A stretch of 64,000 nt of DNA from Zoogloea oleivorans (GCF_008107625.1 NZ_SDKK01000002.1:97756-161755), one strand, 5' to 3'; counted from the stretch's first letter, positions 36,676 through 45,692 are shown. Translations and numbers: made by a program. The notes: generated by a model from the sequence alone, not told the origin.

Positions 36676-37565
36676 GTTTTCGACTCCACTTGGTCGGGGG
36701 CTGAGGAAGGGAGGGCGGCGTCTGCCGCGTAGCTGTACAGGCCGATGCGGATGCGCTGATCCTGCCGGCGGCCTTGCTGCCGGTCGTCCTCGATGAGACC
36801 TTCGAGCAGCGGAACGGCGCCGTGCATCAGGGATTTCCACTGGCCGAGCACAAAGCTGCGGATCGCCACCAGGGACTCGGCCGACAGTTCGTCGGCAAAC
36901 ACGGCCTGCTCGAAATGCGGGGGTTCCTGGGCCAGCACATTGCTGACGGCGGCCATCAGATGGTCGCCCACGTTGTCGCCGAGAAAACCCAGCATCGGCC
37001 CCTGGGCATCGCTCGGCACGAAGGCATTGCGCACCAGCCGGACCGTGTCGGTGGTGTCGTCGAGCTGGGCGATGCCGAGCCGGCACAACTCATCGAGCAG
37101 GCTGCGGGGATGGACGTCGCGGGTCACCGCGTGAGCCAGGCTTTCGAAGCTCGGCGCGCCGTCCGCCGGCGCCACCCGGGGCAAGGGTTTCGGCTCACCG
37201 GCCCCCTCGCACCACTGCGGATCGGTCATCCAGCGGGTGAACACCTCGGTGGCCGGCGACGCACGCACGGCCCGAATCGCCCGCTGCTGGCGGGTCAGGC
37301 GGGTCACCTCGCGCCGGTTGAGCCCGGTAGCCACGCTGATGCGACTGACCAGGCGCGAGGGCGCCTGCGCCGGCTGGGCCTTGACCGCTTCGTCCACGAA
37401 CGCCTCCTTCATCATTTCCTCCAGTGCCGCGAACGACACCCCCTGCGCCAGAGCCAGTCTGGCAATCGGCCCCAGCAAGGCACGCATGGCGTCCCCCAGC
37501 GCCGGATCGACCGGCACGGGTTCGCTCCCGCCAGGCGTGGCCTGACCTTCGGGATGCGCGCTCAT
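36672..37565 (-). CDS. DUF6502-family protein
   Basis: A 297-residue soluble protein. The N-terminal part (LLGPIARLALAQGVSFAALE, then SRISVATGLNRREVTRLTR) looks like two short helix-turn-helix-type units. The middle FTRWMTDPQWC and SFESLAHAVTRDVHPRSLLDEL and a C-terminal helical part match the DUF6502 family. A DNA-binding or regulatory function is suggested by the N-terminus but unproven. First gene of the five-gene minus-strand unit. Palindromic sites lie 37-72 bp upstream. Confidence 0.75.
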   Translation of the reverse strand: MSAHPEGQATPGGSEPVPVDPALGDAMRALLGPIARLALAQGVSFAALEEMMKEAFVDEAVKAQPAQAPSRLVSRISVATGLNRREVTRLTRQQRAIRAVRASPATEVFTRWMTDPQWCEGAGEPKPLPRVAPADGAPSFESLAHAVTRDVHPRSLLDELCRLGIAQLDDTTDTVRLVRNAFVPSDAQGPMLGFLGDNVGDHLMAAVSNVLAQEPPHFEQAVFADELSAESLVAIRSFVLGQWKSLMHGAVPLLEGLIEDDRQQGRRQDQRIRIGLYSYAADAALPSSAPDQVESKT

Positions 37566-37601
37566 GAAATAAGCTTAAGCAACATAACTGCTCCGGATTC
37601 T

Positions 37602-37637
37602 AAATGTGCAAATTGCACATTTCAAGTGAATTTCACT
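37602..37637 (-). promoter_or_regulatory. Two adjacent palindromes upstream of DUF6502
   Basis: AAATGTGCA-AAT-TGCACATTT (37602-37622) is a perfect 9-bp dyad. AGTGA-ATT-TCACT (37626-37638) is a second 5-bp dyad. They lie in the promoter region of the DUF6502 operon and look like operators for a dimeric regulator, possibly the DUF6502 protein itself (inference). Confidence 0.55.
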
Positions 37638-37662
37638 ATTTTCTTATGTAGCTCGGAAACAA

Positions 37663-37684
37663 ACGGGGCGCCGAAGCGCCCCGT
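37663..37684 (-). terminator. Terminator of the NUDIX gene
   Basis: ACGGGGCGC/GCGCCCCGT stem with a 4-base loop (CGAA, or UUCG on the minus strand). On the minus strand a TTTGTTT tail follows. Confidence 0.75.
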
Positions 37685-37708
37685 CGAGACAGAAACCCGC
37701 GCCAAGCC

Positions 37709-38254
37709 CTAACCGACGGCCAGCTCCCGCTCGGCCCAGAACAAGGCGGTAATCGTCTTCGCATCGGTGATGCGCCCGTCGAACACCGCCGCCCGCGCCT
37801 CGGCCAGCGACATGTGGACAATCTCCAGGAACTCGCCCTCGTCGAGCGCGTGACCCACGTGAGTCAGGCCGGTGGCGAGGAAAATCTCGATGCGCTCGTC
37901 AGAGTAGCCGATGCACGGATGCATCACCCCGAGGTGGCGCCAGTGCTCCCCCTCGTAGCCGGTTTCCTCCTGCAACTCACGCCGGGCGCAGGCCAGAATG
38001 TCTTCCCCGGCGTCGATCTTGCCGGCCGGCAACTCGAGAAAGGCCCGCCCCAGCGGGTAGCGAAACTGGCGCTCGAAAATCAGCAGGCCGTCCTCGCACA
38101 CCGGAATCACCACCACCGCACCCGGGTGCTTCACGTACTCGCGCACGCCGGCGCTGCCGTCCGGCAAGCGCACCCCATCGCGAAAAACCTTCAGCAGGCG
38201 GCCGTCGAACACCACTTCGGAGGATTCCTGTTCTTCGTGCAAAGGGTCTTTCAT
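37709..38254 (-). CDS. NUDIX hydrolase, ADP-ribose pyrophosphatase type
   Basis: A 181-residue cytosolic enzyme with a complete Nudix box, GKIDAGEDILACARRELQ followed by EETGY, matching Gx5Ex7REUxEExGU. The flanking GAVVVIPVCEDGLLIFERQF and MHPCIGYSDERIEIFLA resemble NudF/YffH-type ADP-ribose and GDP-mannose pyrophosphatases. The ATG at 38254 has GGAG 6 bp upstream and is preferred to the one at 38266. Confidence 0.88.
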   Translation of the reverse strand: MKDPLHEEQESSEVVFDGRLLKVFRDGVRLPDGSAGVREYVKHPGAVVVIPVCEDGLLIFERQFRYPLGRAFLELPAGKIDAGEDILACARRELQEETGYEGEHWRHLGVMHPCIGYSDERIEIFLATGLTHVGHALDEGEFLEIVHMSLAEARAAVFDGRITDAKTITALFWAERELAVG

Positions 38255-38371
38255 TCCACTCTCCAACTCGCGGCCATGCCGGATTTCAAAGGGCGAAGCA
38301 TGACACCCGCGGGCCGGAAAAAGCCAGCGTCTCCGGCATAATCGACCCGTCCCTCACCACAGCCCCATCCC

Positions 38372-39073
38372 GTGCCCGCATCCCGCCCCGTCCTGCGCGA
38401 TCACCTGTTCGACCCGAGCGGCGGGCTCGTCTATCACCTGCGCGCCGCACGCCACCGGCACGGCCTGTGGGCGCCGTTCCACGCCCAAGTCGCCACCTGG
38501 CTGGCAGACTGGCAAGCCGACCGACGCGAACTGGTAATCATCGGCCCCAACGCCGGCTACGCGCTGCCGGCGGGATTTCTGGCCCGCTTTGAATCGGTCG
38601 TCGCGCTGGAGCCCGACCCCCTCGCCCGCTGGCTGCTGGCCCGCCGACCGGATGCCGCCCGGCTGCGCTTCGACCGGCTCGACTGCCTGAGCACGCCAGA
38701 CGGCCTCGCCCGTCTGGCCGAACGCTACCCACACGCGACAATCCTGTTCTCCAACGTCCTCGGCCAGGTTTCCGCCCCGGTGGACAGCTGGGCAGCGCTG
38801 CTCTCCCGCCACCTCACCAGCCACGCCTGGGCGAGCTACCACGACGTGATTTCCACCGACGCGCGACCCAGCCGGATCGACGGCTGCACGGTGACATCGC
38901 CGGAAAGCCTCGACGCCACCCTGGCGCGCTTCTGGACGGGACGGCACATCACGGTGGTGGATCACGAAACCTTCCGCCTGAGCGGCAGCGGCGCATGTCG
39001 CTACGCCCCGTGGCAGATCACCCGGAAGCGCTGGCAACTGGTGGAGTGGGCCGAGAACCCGCTTCAGGCGTAG
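38372..39073 (+). CDS. Hypothetical protein with methyltransferase-like Rossmann core
   Basis: A 233-residue protein starting at GTG 38372. ELVIIGPNAGYALPAGFL followed by ESVVALEPDPLARWLL looks like the SAM-binding motif I and acidic loop of class I methyltransferases. The later strand TILFSNVLGQVS would be motif IV. No substrate domain is recognised, and some SAM residues are atypical, so activity is uncertain. Its 3' end overlaps the convergent metalloprotease-like gene by 10 bp. Confidence 0.6.
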   Translation: MPASRPVLRDHLFDPSGGLVYHLRAARHRHGLWAPFHAQVATWLADWQADRRELVIIGPNAGYALPAGFLARFESVVALEPDPLARWLLARRPDAARLRFDRLDCLSTPDGLARLAERYPHATILFSNVLGQVSAPVDSWAALLSRHLTSHAWASYHDVISTDARPSRIDGCTVTSPESLDATLARFWTGRHITVVDHETFRLSGSGACRYAPWQITRKRWQLVEWAENPLQA

Positions 39074-39597
39074 GTATTGACCTGATTGCCCGCATCCGGC
39101 GCGCCGTCGGCCTGGGCCACCCCGCGGTAGGCGGAATCGACCTTGCCCGCCTGCGCGTCCCCGGACGAGGTCTGGGAGGCCATCTCCATGCGCGCCTCCA
39201 TCGCCATCTGTCCGGCGCGGGCGGCGATCTGGCGATCCGGGCCGGAAGGGTCGGCCGGTGCCAGGGCGGCGGCCTGGATCTGCTGGGCCTTGGCGATGGT
39301 TTCTTCCGGCGTGCGGGCCTTCGACACGTCGATTCCGACTTCGCCGCCGACCGCGTAGCGCTGGCCGTCCGGGCCGGTCTCGTAGCTGTAACTCGCCCCG
39401 TGGGTGACGAGGCCGGCGCCGGCCGCCACGTGGGCCAGCTCATGGGCACGCACCTCGCGATCGCGCTTTTTTAGCTCGGTGATCGCCCGCTGATCGGCCT
39501 CGCTGAGCGCCGCATCCTGACCAGCCGCCCCCGGGCGTCTGGGCGACGCCGGGCTGACGCTGTAAGCAGCGGACGAGGAGACGGAGGAAACGGACAT
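39064..39597 (-). CDS. Putative SprA-related metalloprotease
   Basis: A 177-residue protein. REVRAHELAHVAAGAG contains HELAH (His52, Glu53, His56), a short zinc-protease-type motif. The following SYSYETGPDGQRYAVGGEVGIDVS is the signature of the SprA-related family (PF12118-like). The N-terminus is Ser-rich without a signal peptide; the C-terminus is Ala/Gln-rich. Biological role unknown. Confidence 0.78.
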   Translation of the reverse strand: MSVSSVSSSAAYSVSPASPRRPGAAGQDAALSEADQRAITELKKRDREVRAHELAHVAAGAGLVTHGASYSYETGPDGQRYAVGGEVGIDVSKARTPEETIAKAQQIQAAALAPADPSGPDRQIAARAGQMAMEARMEMASQTSSGDAQAGKVDSAYRGVAQADGAPDAGNQVNTYA

Positions 39598-39661
39598 GCG
39601 GCGAACCCTTCTGGCTACCTTTCCAGACTAGACGCCGACGCGCCCTTCGTCAGCCCCGCCA

Positions 39662-40387
39662 TCACTCGCCCAGGTAAGCTGCCCGCACCTTCGGGTCGGC
39701 GAGCAGGTCGGCACCGGAGCCGGTCAGGGTGATCCGGCCCGATTCCATCACGTAGGCGCGCTGCGAAAACTCCAAAGCCAGGTTGGCGTTCTGCTCGACC
39801 AGCAAGATGGTGACGCCCTCGGCGGCCACCGAGCGGATGACCTCGAAAATCTTCTCGACCACCAGCGGCGCCAGCCCCATCGACGGCTCGTCGAGCAGCA
39901 AGAGGCGCGGCCGCGACAGCAGCGCCCGGCCAATGGCAACCATCTGCTGCTCGCCGCCCGACAGCGTGCCGGCGACCTGCTGGAGGCGCTCCCTGACCCG
40001 CGGCAGCATGGTGAACACGCGCTCCATGTCGGCCTCGATGGCATCGCTGTCGCGCCGGCAGTAGGCGCCCATGCGCAGGTTCTCCTCGACCGTCAGGCGC
40101 GTGAAGATGCCGCGCCCTTCCGGCACCAGGGCCAGGCCCTGGCGCAAACGCTTGTGGGCCGGCAGGGCGTTGATCTTCGCGCCGTCGTACAGAACTTCGC
40201 CGCCGGCCACCGGCAAAAGGCCGGCGATGGCGTTCAGCGTGGTGGTCTTGCCGGCGCCGTTGGCCCCGATCAGCGACACCAGTTCGCCCTTGGCGAGTTC
40301 CAGGCTGATGCCCTTCACGGCCTCGATGGCGCCGTAGGAAATCTTGGTGTCGCGCAGTTGCAGCAGGGGTTTGGTCGCGTCGCTCAT
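39662..40387 (-). CDS. livF: Branched-chain amino acid ABC transporter ATPase LivF
   Basis: A 241-residue ATPase. Walker A is GANGAGKTTTLNAI, signature LSGGEQQM, Walker B LLLLDEPSMGLAPLVV. The PEGRGIFTRLTVEENL string is diagnostic of LivF. It overlaps livG by ATGA and is the distal gene of the operon. A longer open frame upstream is read-through of livG in another frame. Confidence 0.93.
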   Translation of the reverse strand: MSDATKPLLQLRDTKISYGAIEAVKGISLELAKGELVSLIGANGAGKTTTLNAIAGLLPVAGGEVLYDGAKINALPAHKRLRQGLALVPEGRGIFTRLTVEENLRMGAYCRRDSDAIEADMERVFTMLPRVRERLQQVAGTLSGGEQQMVAIGRALLSRPRLLLLDEPSMGLAPLVVEKIFEVIRSVAAEGVTILLVEQNANLALEFSQRAYVMESGRITLTGSGADLLADPKVRAAYLGE

Positions 40388-41169
40388 GCGGCAGCTCCGG
40401 CCTTGTGGGTGCCGCCGCCCAGGTAGGCGGAAATCACGGCGTCGTTCTTCTGCACCATGGCGGGCACGTCCTCGGCGATCTTCTTGCCGAAGTCGAGCAC
40501 GGCCAGCCGGTCGCACAGGCCCATCACCAGCTTCACATCGTGCTCGATGAGCAGCACGGTAACGCCGTCGTGGCGGATGGTCTGGACCAGTTCGCGCAAC
40601 TTGCCGGTTTCGGTGGCGTTCATGCCGGCGGCGGGTTCGTCGAGGGCCAGCAGCTGCGGCTCGGTGGCCAGTGCGCGGGCGATTTCGAGGCGGCGCTGGT
40701 CGCCGTAAGAGAGGTTCTTCGACACGGTATCGGCAAAGCGTTCGATGCCCACGTAACGCAGCAGTTCGAAGGCGCGCTCGGTGATCAGGCGCTCCTCTTC
40801 CTTGGCGTGTTTGGTCTGCAGCAGGATCGCGAAGGGGTTGGCGCGAGAGCGGATGTGGTGGCCGGCCATCACGTTTTCGAGGGCAGTCATTTCGCGGAAC
40901 AGGCGAATGTTCTGAAAGGTGCGGGCAATGCCGGCCTCGACCACCAGGTGCGGCTTGCCGGCCGGCAGTTCGGTACCGTTGAAGACAATCTCGCCCTGCT
41001 CGGCCGTGTAGGCGCCGGTGAGCACGTTGAAGAAGGTCGTTTTGCCGGCGCCATTGGGGCCGATGAGGCCGTAGATCTCGCCCTTGCGGATGGTCAGCGA
41101 CACGTCGGACAAGGCCGTGAGGCCGCCGAAGCGCTTGCCGATGCCGCGGGCTTCGAGGAGCGTGATCAC
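40384..41169 (-). CDS. livG: Branched-chain amino acid ABC transporter ATPase LivG
   Basis: A 261-residue ATPase. Walker A is GPNGAGKTTFFNVL; GIARTFQNIRLFREMTALEN and LSYGDQRRLEIARAL (signature) are typical LivG; Walker B is LLALDEPAAGMN. It overlaps livM and livF by 4 bp on each side, so translation is coupled through the operon. Confidence 0.94.
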   Translation of the reverse strand: MITLLEARGIGKRFGGLTALSDVSLTIRKGEIYGLIGPNGAGKTTFFNVLTGAYTAEQGEIVFNGTELPAGKPHLVVEAGIARTFQNIRLFREMTALENVMAGHHIRSRANPFAILLQTKHAKEEERLITERAFELLRYVGIERFADTVSKNLSYGDQRRLEIARALATEPQLLALDEPAAGMNATETGKLRELVQTIRHDGVTVLLIEHDVKLVMGLCDRLAVLDFGKKIAEDVPAMVQKNDAVISAYLGGGTHKAGAAA

Positions 41170-42278
41170 TTGGCGGCCTCCCCGCTGCTTTCCTTGCCAA
41201 CGACCAGTTCAGGACGCGAATAGCGGCTGTAGGCGGGGATCAGCCCCGACGGGCGCAGCAGCATCATGAAGATCATCGCCAGCGACAGCAGCAGCATGCG
41301 CAGCACTTCGGGGTCGAGGATGACCCGGTCGAACAGCGCCTGCTGCACCGGCACGGCCACGTAGCGCAGGATTTCCGGCAGCGCAGTGAGGGCCAACGCG
41401 CCGACGATGACGCCGGCCAGGTTGCCCATGCCGCCAAAGACGATCATCGTCAGCACGGCAATGGATTCCATCAGCGAAAAACTCTCGGGCGACACGAAGC
41501 CCTGGAAGGCCGCGAACAGCCCGCCGGACACGCCACCAAAGGTGGCCCCCAGCGAGAAGGCCAGCAGCTTCATGTTGCGGGTGTTGATACCGATCGCCTT
41601 GGCCGCCAGCTCGTCGTCACGAATCGCCGCCCAGGCCCGCCCGATGCGGGAAATCTGCAAGCGCTGGACGAGGATGATCGACAGCACCACGAAGGCCAGG
41701 AAGACGTAGTAGTACAGGAACAGCGAGTTGATCTTGAACGACTCGCCAATCTGCAGCCCCTGGGAGATGTCCCAGCCGAAGAGCACCAGCGGGTCGACCA
41801 TGTTGATGCCCTGCGGCCCGTTGGTGATGTTGATCGGGTGGTTCAGGTTGTTGAGGAAGATGCGCACGATCTCGCCGAAACCCAGCGTGACGATGGCCAG
41901 GTAGTCGCCACGCAGGCGCAGCGTGGGCAGGCCGAGGATGATCCCGGCCAGCGCGGCAAAGCCTGCGCCTGCCGGCAGCACCAGCCAGAAAGGCAGGTGG
42001 ATGTCGAAGTGCGGCGAAGCGAGGAAGGCGAAGGTGTAGGCACCCACCGCGTAGAAGGCGATGTAGCCCAGGTCGAGCAGACCGGCGAAGCCCACCACCA
42101 GGTTGAGGCCGATGGCGAGCATCACGTAGAGCATCGCAAAATCGAGAATGCGCACCCAGGTCTTGCCGAACAGCACGGCAATCAGCGGCGCGGCGAGGGC
42201 CAGGGCGATCACCACCCAGCGGGCCGCCGCCGGGTTGCGCTTGCCGAGCCACGGAATGGCGAGAGCGAGTTGGTTCAT
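41166..42278 (-). CDS. livM: Branched-chain amino acid ABC transporter permease LivM
   Basis: A 370-residue inner-membrane permease with about ten helices. The EAA-like loop is RAWAAIRDDELAAKAIGINT, and FAGLLDLGYIAFYAVGAYT is the conserved LivM helix. Works with LivH, LivG and LivF. Located 10 bp after livH. Confidence 0.93.
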   Translation of the reverse strand: MNQLALAIPWLGKRNPAAARWVVIALALAAPLIAVLFGKTWVRILDFAMLYVMLAIGLNLVVGFAGLLDLGYIAFYAVGAYTFAFLASPHFDIHLPFWLVLPAGAGFAALAGIILGLPTLRLRGDYLAIVTLGFGEIVRIFLNNLNHPINITNGPQGINMVDPLVLFGWDISQGLQIGESFKINSLFLYYYVFLAFVVLSIILVQRLQISRIGRAWAAIRDDELAAKAIGINTRNMKLLAFSLGATFGGVSGGLFAAFQGFVSPESFSLMESIAVLTMIVFGGMGNLAGVIVGALALTALPEILRYVAVPVQQALFDRVILDPEVLRMLLLSLAMIFMMLLRPSGLIPAYSRYSRPELVVGKESSGEAAK

Positions 42279-42288
42279 GGAAGTGTCC

Positions 42289-43221
42289 TCAAGCCCGGTC
42301 GGCCACCCGCTCGCCCAGCAGGCCGGTAGGCCGGAAGATGAGCACGATGCCGAGAATGACGAAGGCGAAGATGTCCTGGTAGCTGGAGTTGAGGAAACCG
42401 AAACTCATGTCCTCGATGTAACCGGCGCCGATGGACTCGACCAGCCCGAGCAGCAGCCCGCCGAGCATCGCCCCGCCAAGGTTGCCGATGCCGCCCAGCA
42501 CCGCCGCCGTAAAGGCCTTGAGGCCAGGCATGAAGCCCATCGCGTAGTGGGCGATGCCGTAGTTCGACGAAAACATGACGCCGGCCACGGCGGCCAGGGC
42601 CGAACCGATGATGAAGGTGGCAGCGATGATCTTGTTGGTGTCCACACCCATCAGGCTGGCCACCTTGTGATTTTCGGCAGTAGCACGCATGGCGCGGCCG
42701 AGGCGGGTCTTGTTGACCAGCAGCAGCAGGGCCACCATCAGCGTGGCGGACACCACCAGGATGGCGATCTGCACCGGGGTGATGAAAACGCCGGCCACGG
42801 GTTCGAGCGGCGTAGTGGAAACCAGCTGCGGGAAGGTGTGGTAGTTGCGCCCCCAGATGATCATGGCGAGGGTCTGGAGCAAGAAGGACACGCCGATGGC
42901 GGTGATCAGCGGGGCCAGCCGCGGCGCATTGCGCAGGCGACGGTAGGCGGTGCGTTCGATGGTGTAGCCGAGGGCCATGCACACGATGACCGACACGCCG
43001 AGACCGCCGAGCAGCGTGGGAATCAGGCCGAGGTCAGGCGCGTAGAGCTGGATCAGGCGGATTGCCTCGAGGGCGACCAGCGCGCCGATCATCAGCACGT
43101 CGCCGTGGGCGAAGTTGATCAGCCCGAGAATGCCGTAGACCATCGTGTAGCCGAGGGCGACCAGCGCATACACGCTGCCCACGACGAGGCCGTTTACGGT
43201 TTGTTGGAGAAGGGTTTCCAT
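42289..43221 (-). CDS. livH: Branched-chain amino acid ABC transporter permease LivH
   Basis: A 310-residue permease of eight or so helices. The start (VNGLVVGSVYALVALGYTMV), the INFAHGDVLMIGA segment and the loop GRAMRATAENHKVASLMGVD are standard LivH features. It lies 78 bp after the first binding-protein gene, with a stem-loop between them. Confidence 0.94.
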   Translation of the reverse strand: METLLQQTVNGLVVGSVYALVALGYTMVYGILGLINFAHGDVLMIGALVALEAIRLIQLYAPDLGLIPTLLGGLGVSVIVCMALGYTIERTAYRRLRNAPRLAPLITAIGVSFLLQTLAMIIWGRNYHTFPQLVSTTPLEPVAGVFITPVQIAILVVSATLMVALLLLVNKTRLGRAMRATAENHKVASLMGVDTNKIIAATFIIGSALAAVAGVMFSSNYGIAHYAMGFMPGLKAFTAAVLGGIGNLGGAMLGGLLLGLVESIGAGYIEDMSFGFLNSSYQDIFAFVILGIVLIFRPTGLLGERVADRA

Positions 43222-43258
43222 TGATGCGACCCGGAAAGGGTGGGAGAACGAAACGACT

Positions 43259-43282
43259 GGGGCGCACCGGATGGCGCGCCCC
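43259..43282 (-). terminator. Stem-loop between binding protein and livH
   Basis: GGGGCGC/GCGCCCC stem, no T run. It probably stabilises the binding-protein mRNA or partly attenuates the permease and ATPase genes, giving excess binding protein as usual for ABC importers (inference). Confidence 0.5.
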
Positions 43283-43299
43283 TTGAGAGGCAGGTCAGC

Positions 43300-44412
43300 T
43301 TAGTTGGCGGTTTCCCACTTGCCGGCCTTGAATTGGTAGACGGTGACTGCGCCGTCCTTGATGTCGCCCTTGGCGTCAAAGGCCACGGTGCCGATCACGC
43401 CGGGGAAGTTCACCTTGGCAATCGACGCCGCGTACTTGGCCGGATCGCTGCTGTTGGCGGCCTTCATGGCCTCGATGATGGCCGAGGTGGCGTCGTAGGA
43501 ATACGGCGCGTAGATCTGCACATCGGCATTGAAGCGCTTCTTGAAGCGCTCGTTGAAGTTCTTGCCGCCGGGCATCTTGTCGAGGGGCAGGCCGGGCTGG
43601 GTGCAGAAGGTGTTGCCGGTGATGGCGTCACCGGCCAGCTTGATCACTTCGCCGGTGCAAGCGCCGTCGCCGGTGATGAACTTGACGTTGAGGCCGAGCT
43701 GCTTGATCTGCTTGAGCATCGGGCCGGCCTGGGTGTCCATGCCGCTGTAGACGATCACCTCGGGGTTCTGGGCCTTGATGCGGGTCAGGATGGACAGGAA
43801 GTCGGTGGCCTTGTCGCTGGTGAATTCACGCGCCACCAGCTTGCCGCCGCTGGCCTTGACGGCCTTTTCGACTTCATCCGCCAGACCCTGGCCGTAGGCC
43901 GTGCGGTCGTCGATGAGGGCGATCTTGGTGCCCAGCTTGGTGGCCGCGTACTTGCCGATGGCCAGGCCCTGCTGCACGTCGTTGGCGATGGTGCGGAAGG
44001 TGGCCTTGAAGTTCTGCTGGGTCAGCTTGGGGTTGGTGGAAGCCGGGGAAACCTGCGGAATGCCGCCTTCGTTGTAAATGCGCGAGGCCGGGATCGAAGC
44101 ACCGGAATTGAGGTGCCCGATAACCCCCTTGACGCCGCTGTCCACCAGGCGCTGGGCCACGGTGGTGGCGGTCTTCGGGTCGGCCTGGTCATCCTCGGCC
44201 TGCACTTCAAACTTCACCTTCTTGCCGCCGAGCGTCACGCCCTTGGCGTTGTATTCCTCGATGGCGAGGCGCACGCCGTTTTCGATGTCCTTGCCCAGAT
44301 GCGACTGGGTGCCGGTAAGGGGCGCGGCGGTGCCGAGCTTGACGACTTCCTGGGCGTGCACTGCGGATGCACCAAGACCGAGCACGGCAAGGGCGACAAG
44401 GGTGTGTTTCAT
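43300..44412 (-). CDS. Branched-chain amino acid binding protein, first copy
   Basis: A 370-residue periplasmic type-I binding protein (LivJ/LivK family). It has a signal peptide at 1-20 and then VVKLGTAAPLTGTQSHLGKDI, typical of the mature start. KLTQQNFKATFRTIANDVQQ and LIDDRTAYGQGLADEV are the ligand cleft signatures. The single pair CTGE/FCTQ may form a disulfide. Adjacent to livH and paralogous to the next gene. Confidence 0.92.
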   Translation of the reverse strand: MKHTLVALAVLGLGASAVHAQEVVKLGTAAPLTGTQSHLGKDIENGVRLAIEEYNAKGVTLGGKKVKFEVQAEDDQADPKTATTVAQRLVDSGVKGVIGHLNSGASIPASRIYNEGGIPQVSPASTNPKLTQQNFKATFRTIANDVQQGLAIGKYAATKLGTKIALIDDRTAYGQGLADEVEKAVKASGGKLVAREFTSDKATDFLSILTRIKAQNPEVIVYSGMDTQAGPMLKQIKQLGLNVKFITGDGACTGEVIKLAGDAITGNTFCTQPGLPLDKMPGGKNFNERFKKRFNADVQIYAPYSYDATSAIIEAMKAANSSDPAKYAASIAKVNFPGVIGTVAFDAKGDIKDGAVTVYQFKAGKWETAN

Positions 44413-44468
44413 GCGGGTTTCTCCTCTGGTTTATACGGGGCAAGGCTGTCTAGCAACTTCGGGGCCGA

Positions 44469-45593
44469 TCAGGGCCGGGCTTCCCATTTGCCGCTGTTGA
44501 ACTGGTAGAGCGTCACGCCACCCTCGCGGCTGTCGCCGCTCGGATCGAAGGCAATGTTGCCGGTGACACCCTTGAAGGCGACTTTCTGGAGCTGCGGCAG
44601 GTACTTGGCCGGTTCCGCCGAATTGGCCAGCTTCATCGCTTCGATGAGGGCACTGGCGGCGTCGTAGCTGTAAGGCGCATAAAGCTGCACCGGCACGCCG
44701 AAGCGCTTCTTGAAGCGTTCGTTGAAGTCCTTGCCGCCGGGCATCTTGTCCATCGGGATGCCGGCCTGGGTGCAATACACGTCGGGGCTCATGGCCGCAC
44801 CGGCAATCTTGATCATCTCGGCAGTGCACGCGCCGTCGCCGCCCAGGTACTTGGCCGCGATGCCAAGCTGCTTCATCTGCTTGAGGACCGGCGCGCCCTG
44901 GGCGTCCATGCCGCCGTAGAAGATCGCGTCGGGCTGGGCGCCCTTCAGCTTGGTCAGAATGGCCGCGAAATCGGTGGACTTGTCGGTGGTGAACTCCCGC
45001 CCGACCGGCGTCACGCCGAGGCGTTTGAGGCTGTCCACCACCGCATCGGCAAGCCCCTGCCCGTAGGCAGTGCGGTCGTCGATGACGGCAATGCGCTTCG
45101 CCTTGAGCACCTCGGTGGCGAACCGGGCCATGGCCGCGCCCTGTTGCAGGTCGTTGGCGATGACGCGGTAGGTGGTCTTGTACTTCTGCTGGGTGAGCTT
45201 GGGGCTGGTGGACGACGGGGTGATCGCCGGAATGCCGGCCTGCTCGTAAATGCGCGAGGCCGGAATCGCCGCACCGGAGGTGACGTGGCCCACCACGCCC
45301 TTCACGCCGGCATCGGCAAGGCGCTGAGCAACGGTGGTGGCGGTGCGCGGATCGGCCTGGTCGTCCTCGGCCATCAGTTCGAACTTCACCTTCTGGCCGC
45401 CCAGGCTGAGGCCCTTCGCGTTGGCATCGTCGAGGGCCAGCTGGGCGCCGTACTGTTCGTCCTTGCCGACGTGGGCAATCGGCCCGGTCAGCGGGCCGGC
45501 AAAACCGATCTTGACGATCATGTCGGCAAGGGCTGCCGTGCTGCCCGTCATCGTCACGCCGGCCAGGGCCAGCATCATCACGCTGTGTTTCAC
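44469..45593 (-). CDS. Branched-chain amino acid binding protein, second copy
   Basis: A 374-residue paralogue of the neighbouring binding protein, with the same order of motifs: GFAGPLTGPIAHVGKD, KLTQQKYKTTYRVIANDLQQ, IDDRTAYGQGLADAVV. The two copies diverge throughout but remain collinear, indicating tandem duplication and probably different ligand preference. First gene of the liv operon; the promoter must lie in the 99 bp before the divergent BamE-like gene. Confidence 0.9.
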   Translation of the reverse strand: MKHSVMMLALAGVTMTGSTAALADMIVKIGFAGPLTGPIAHVGKDEQYGAQLALDDANAKGLSLGGQKVKFELMAEDDQADPRTATTVAQRLADAGVKGVVGHVTSGAAIPASRIYEQAGIPAITPSSTSPKLTQQKYKTTYRVIANDLQQGAAMARFATEVLKAKRIAVIDDRTAYGQGLADAVVDSLKRLGVTPVGREFTTDKSTDFAAILTKLKGAQPDAIFYGGMDAQGAPVLKQMKQLGIAAKYLGGDGACTAEMIKIAGAAMSPDVYCTQAGIPMDKMPGGKDFNERFKKRFGVPVQLYAPYSYDAASALIEAMKLANSAEPAKYLPQLQKVAFKGVTGNIAFDPSGDSREGGVTLYQFNSGKWEARP

Positions 45594-45692
45594 CTGTTGA
45601 TCCTCCGCAAAGGGCGTTCATGCCAGAATGACGGCGATTGTAACCAAGCCCGGCCCCTTTGGCGGGATACGGGCCAATCCGGAGATTTCCCC

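Noticed and set aside
36676-37086. Long N-terminal extension of the DUF5666 lipoprotein
   Set aside because: It runs antiphase through the DUF6502 gene with Arg/Pro/Ala-rich shadow composition; the lipoprotein signal begins at 36675.
40388-41200. Long N-terminal extension of LivF
   Set aside because: It is an out-of-frame reading of livG; LivF starts at the ATGA overlap at 40387.
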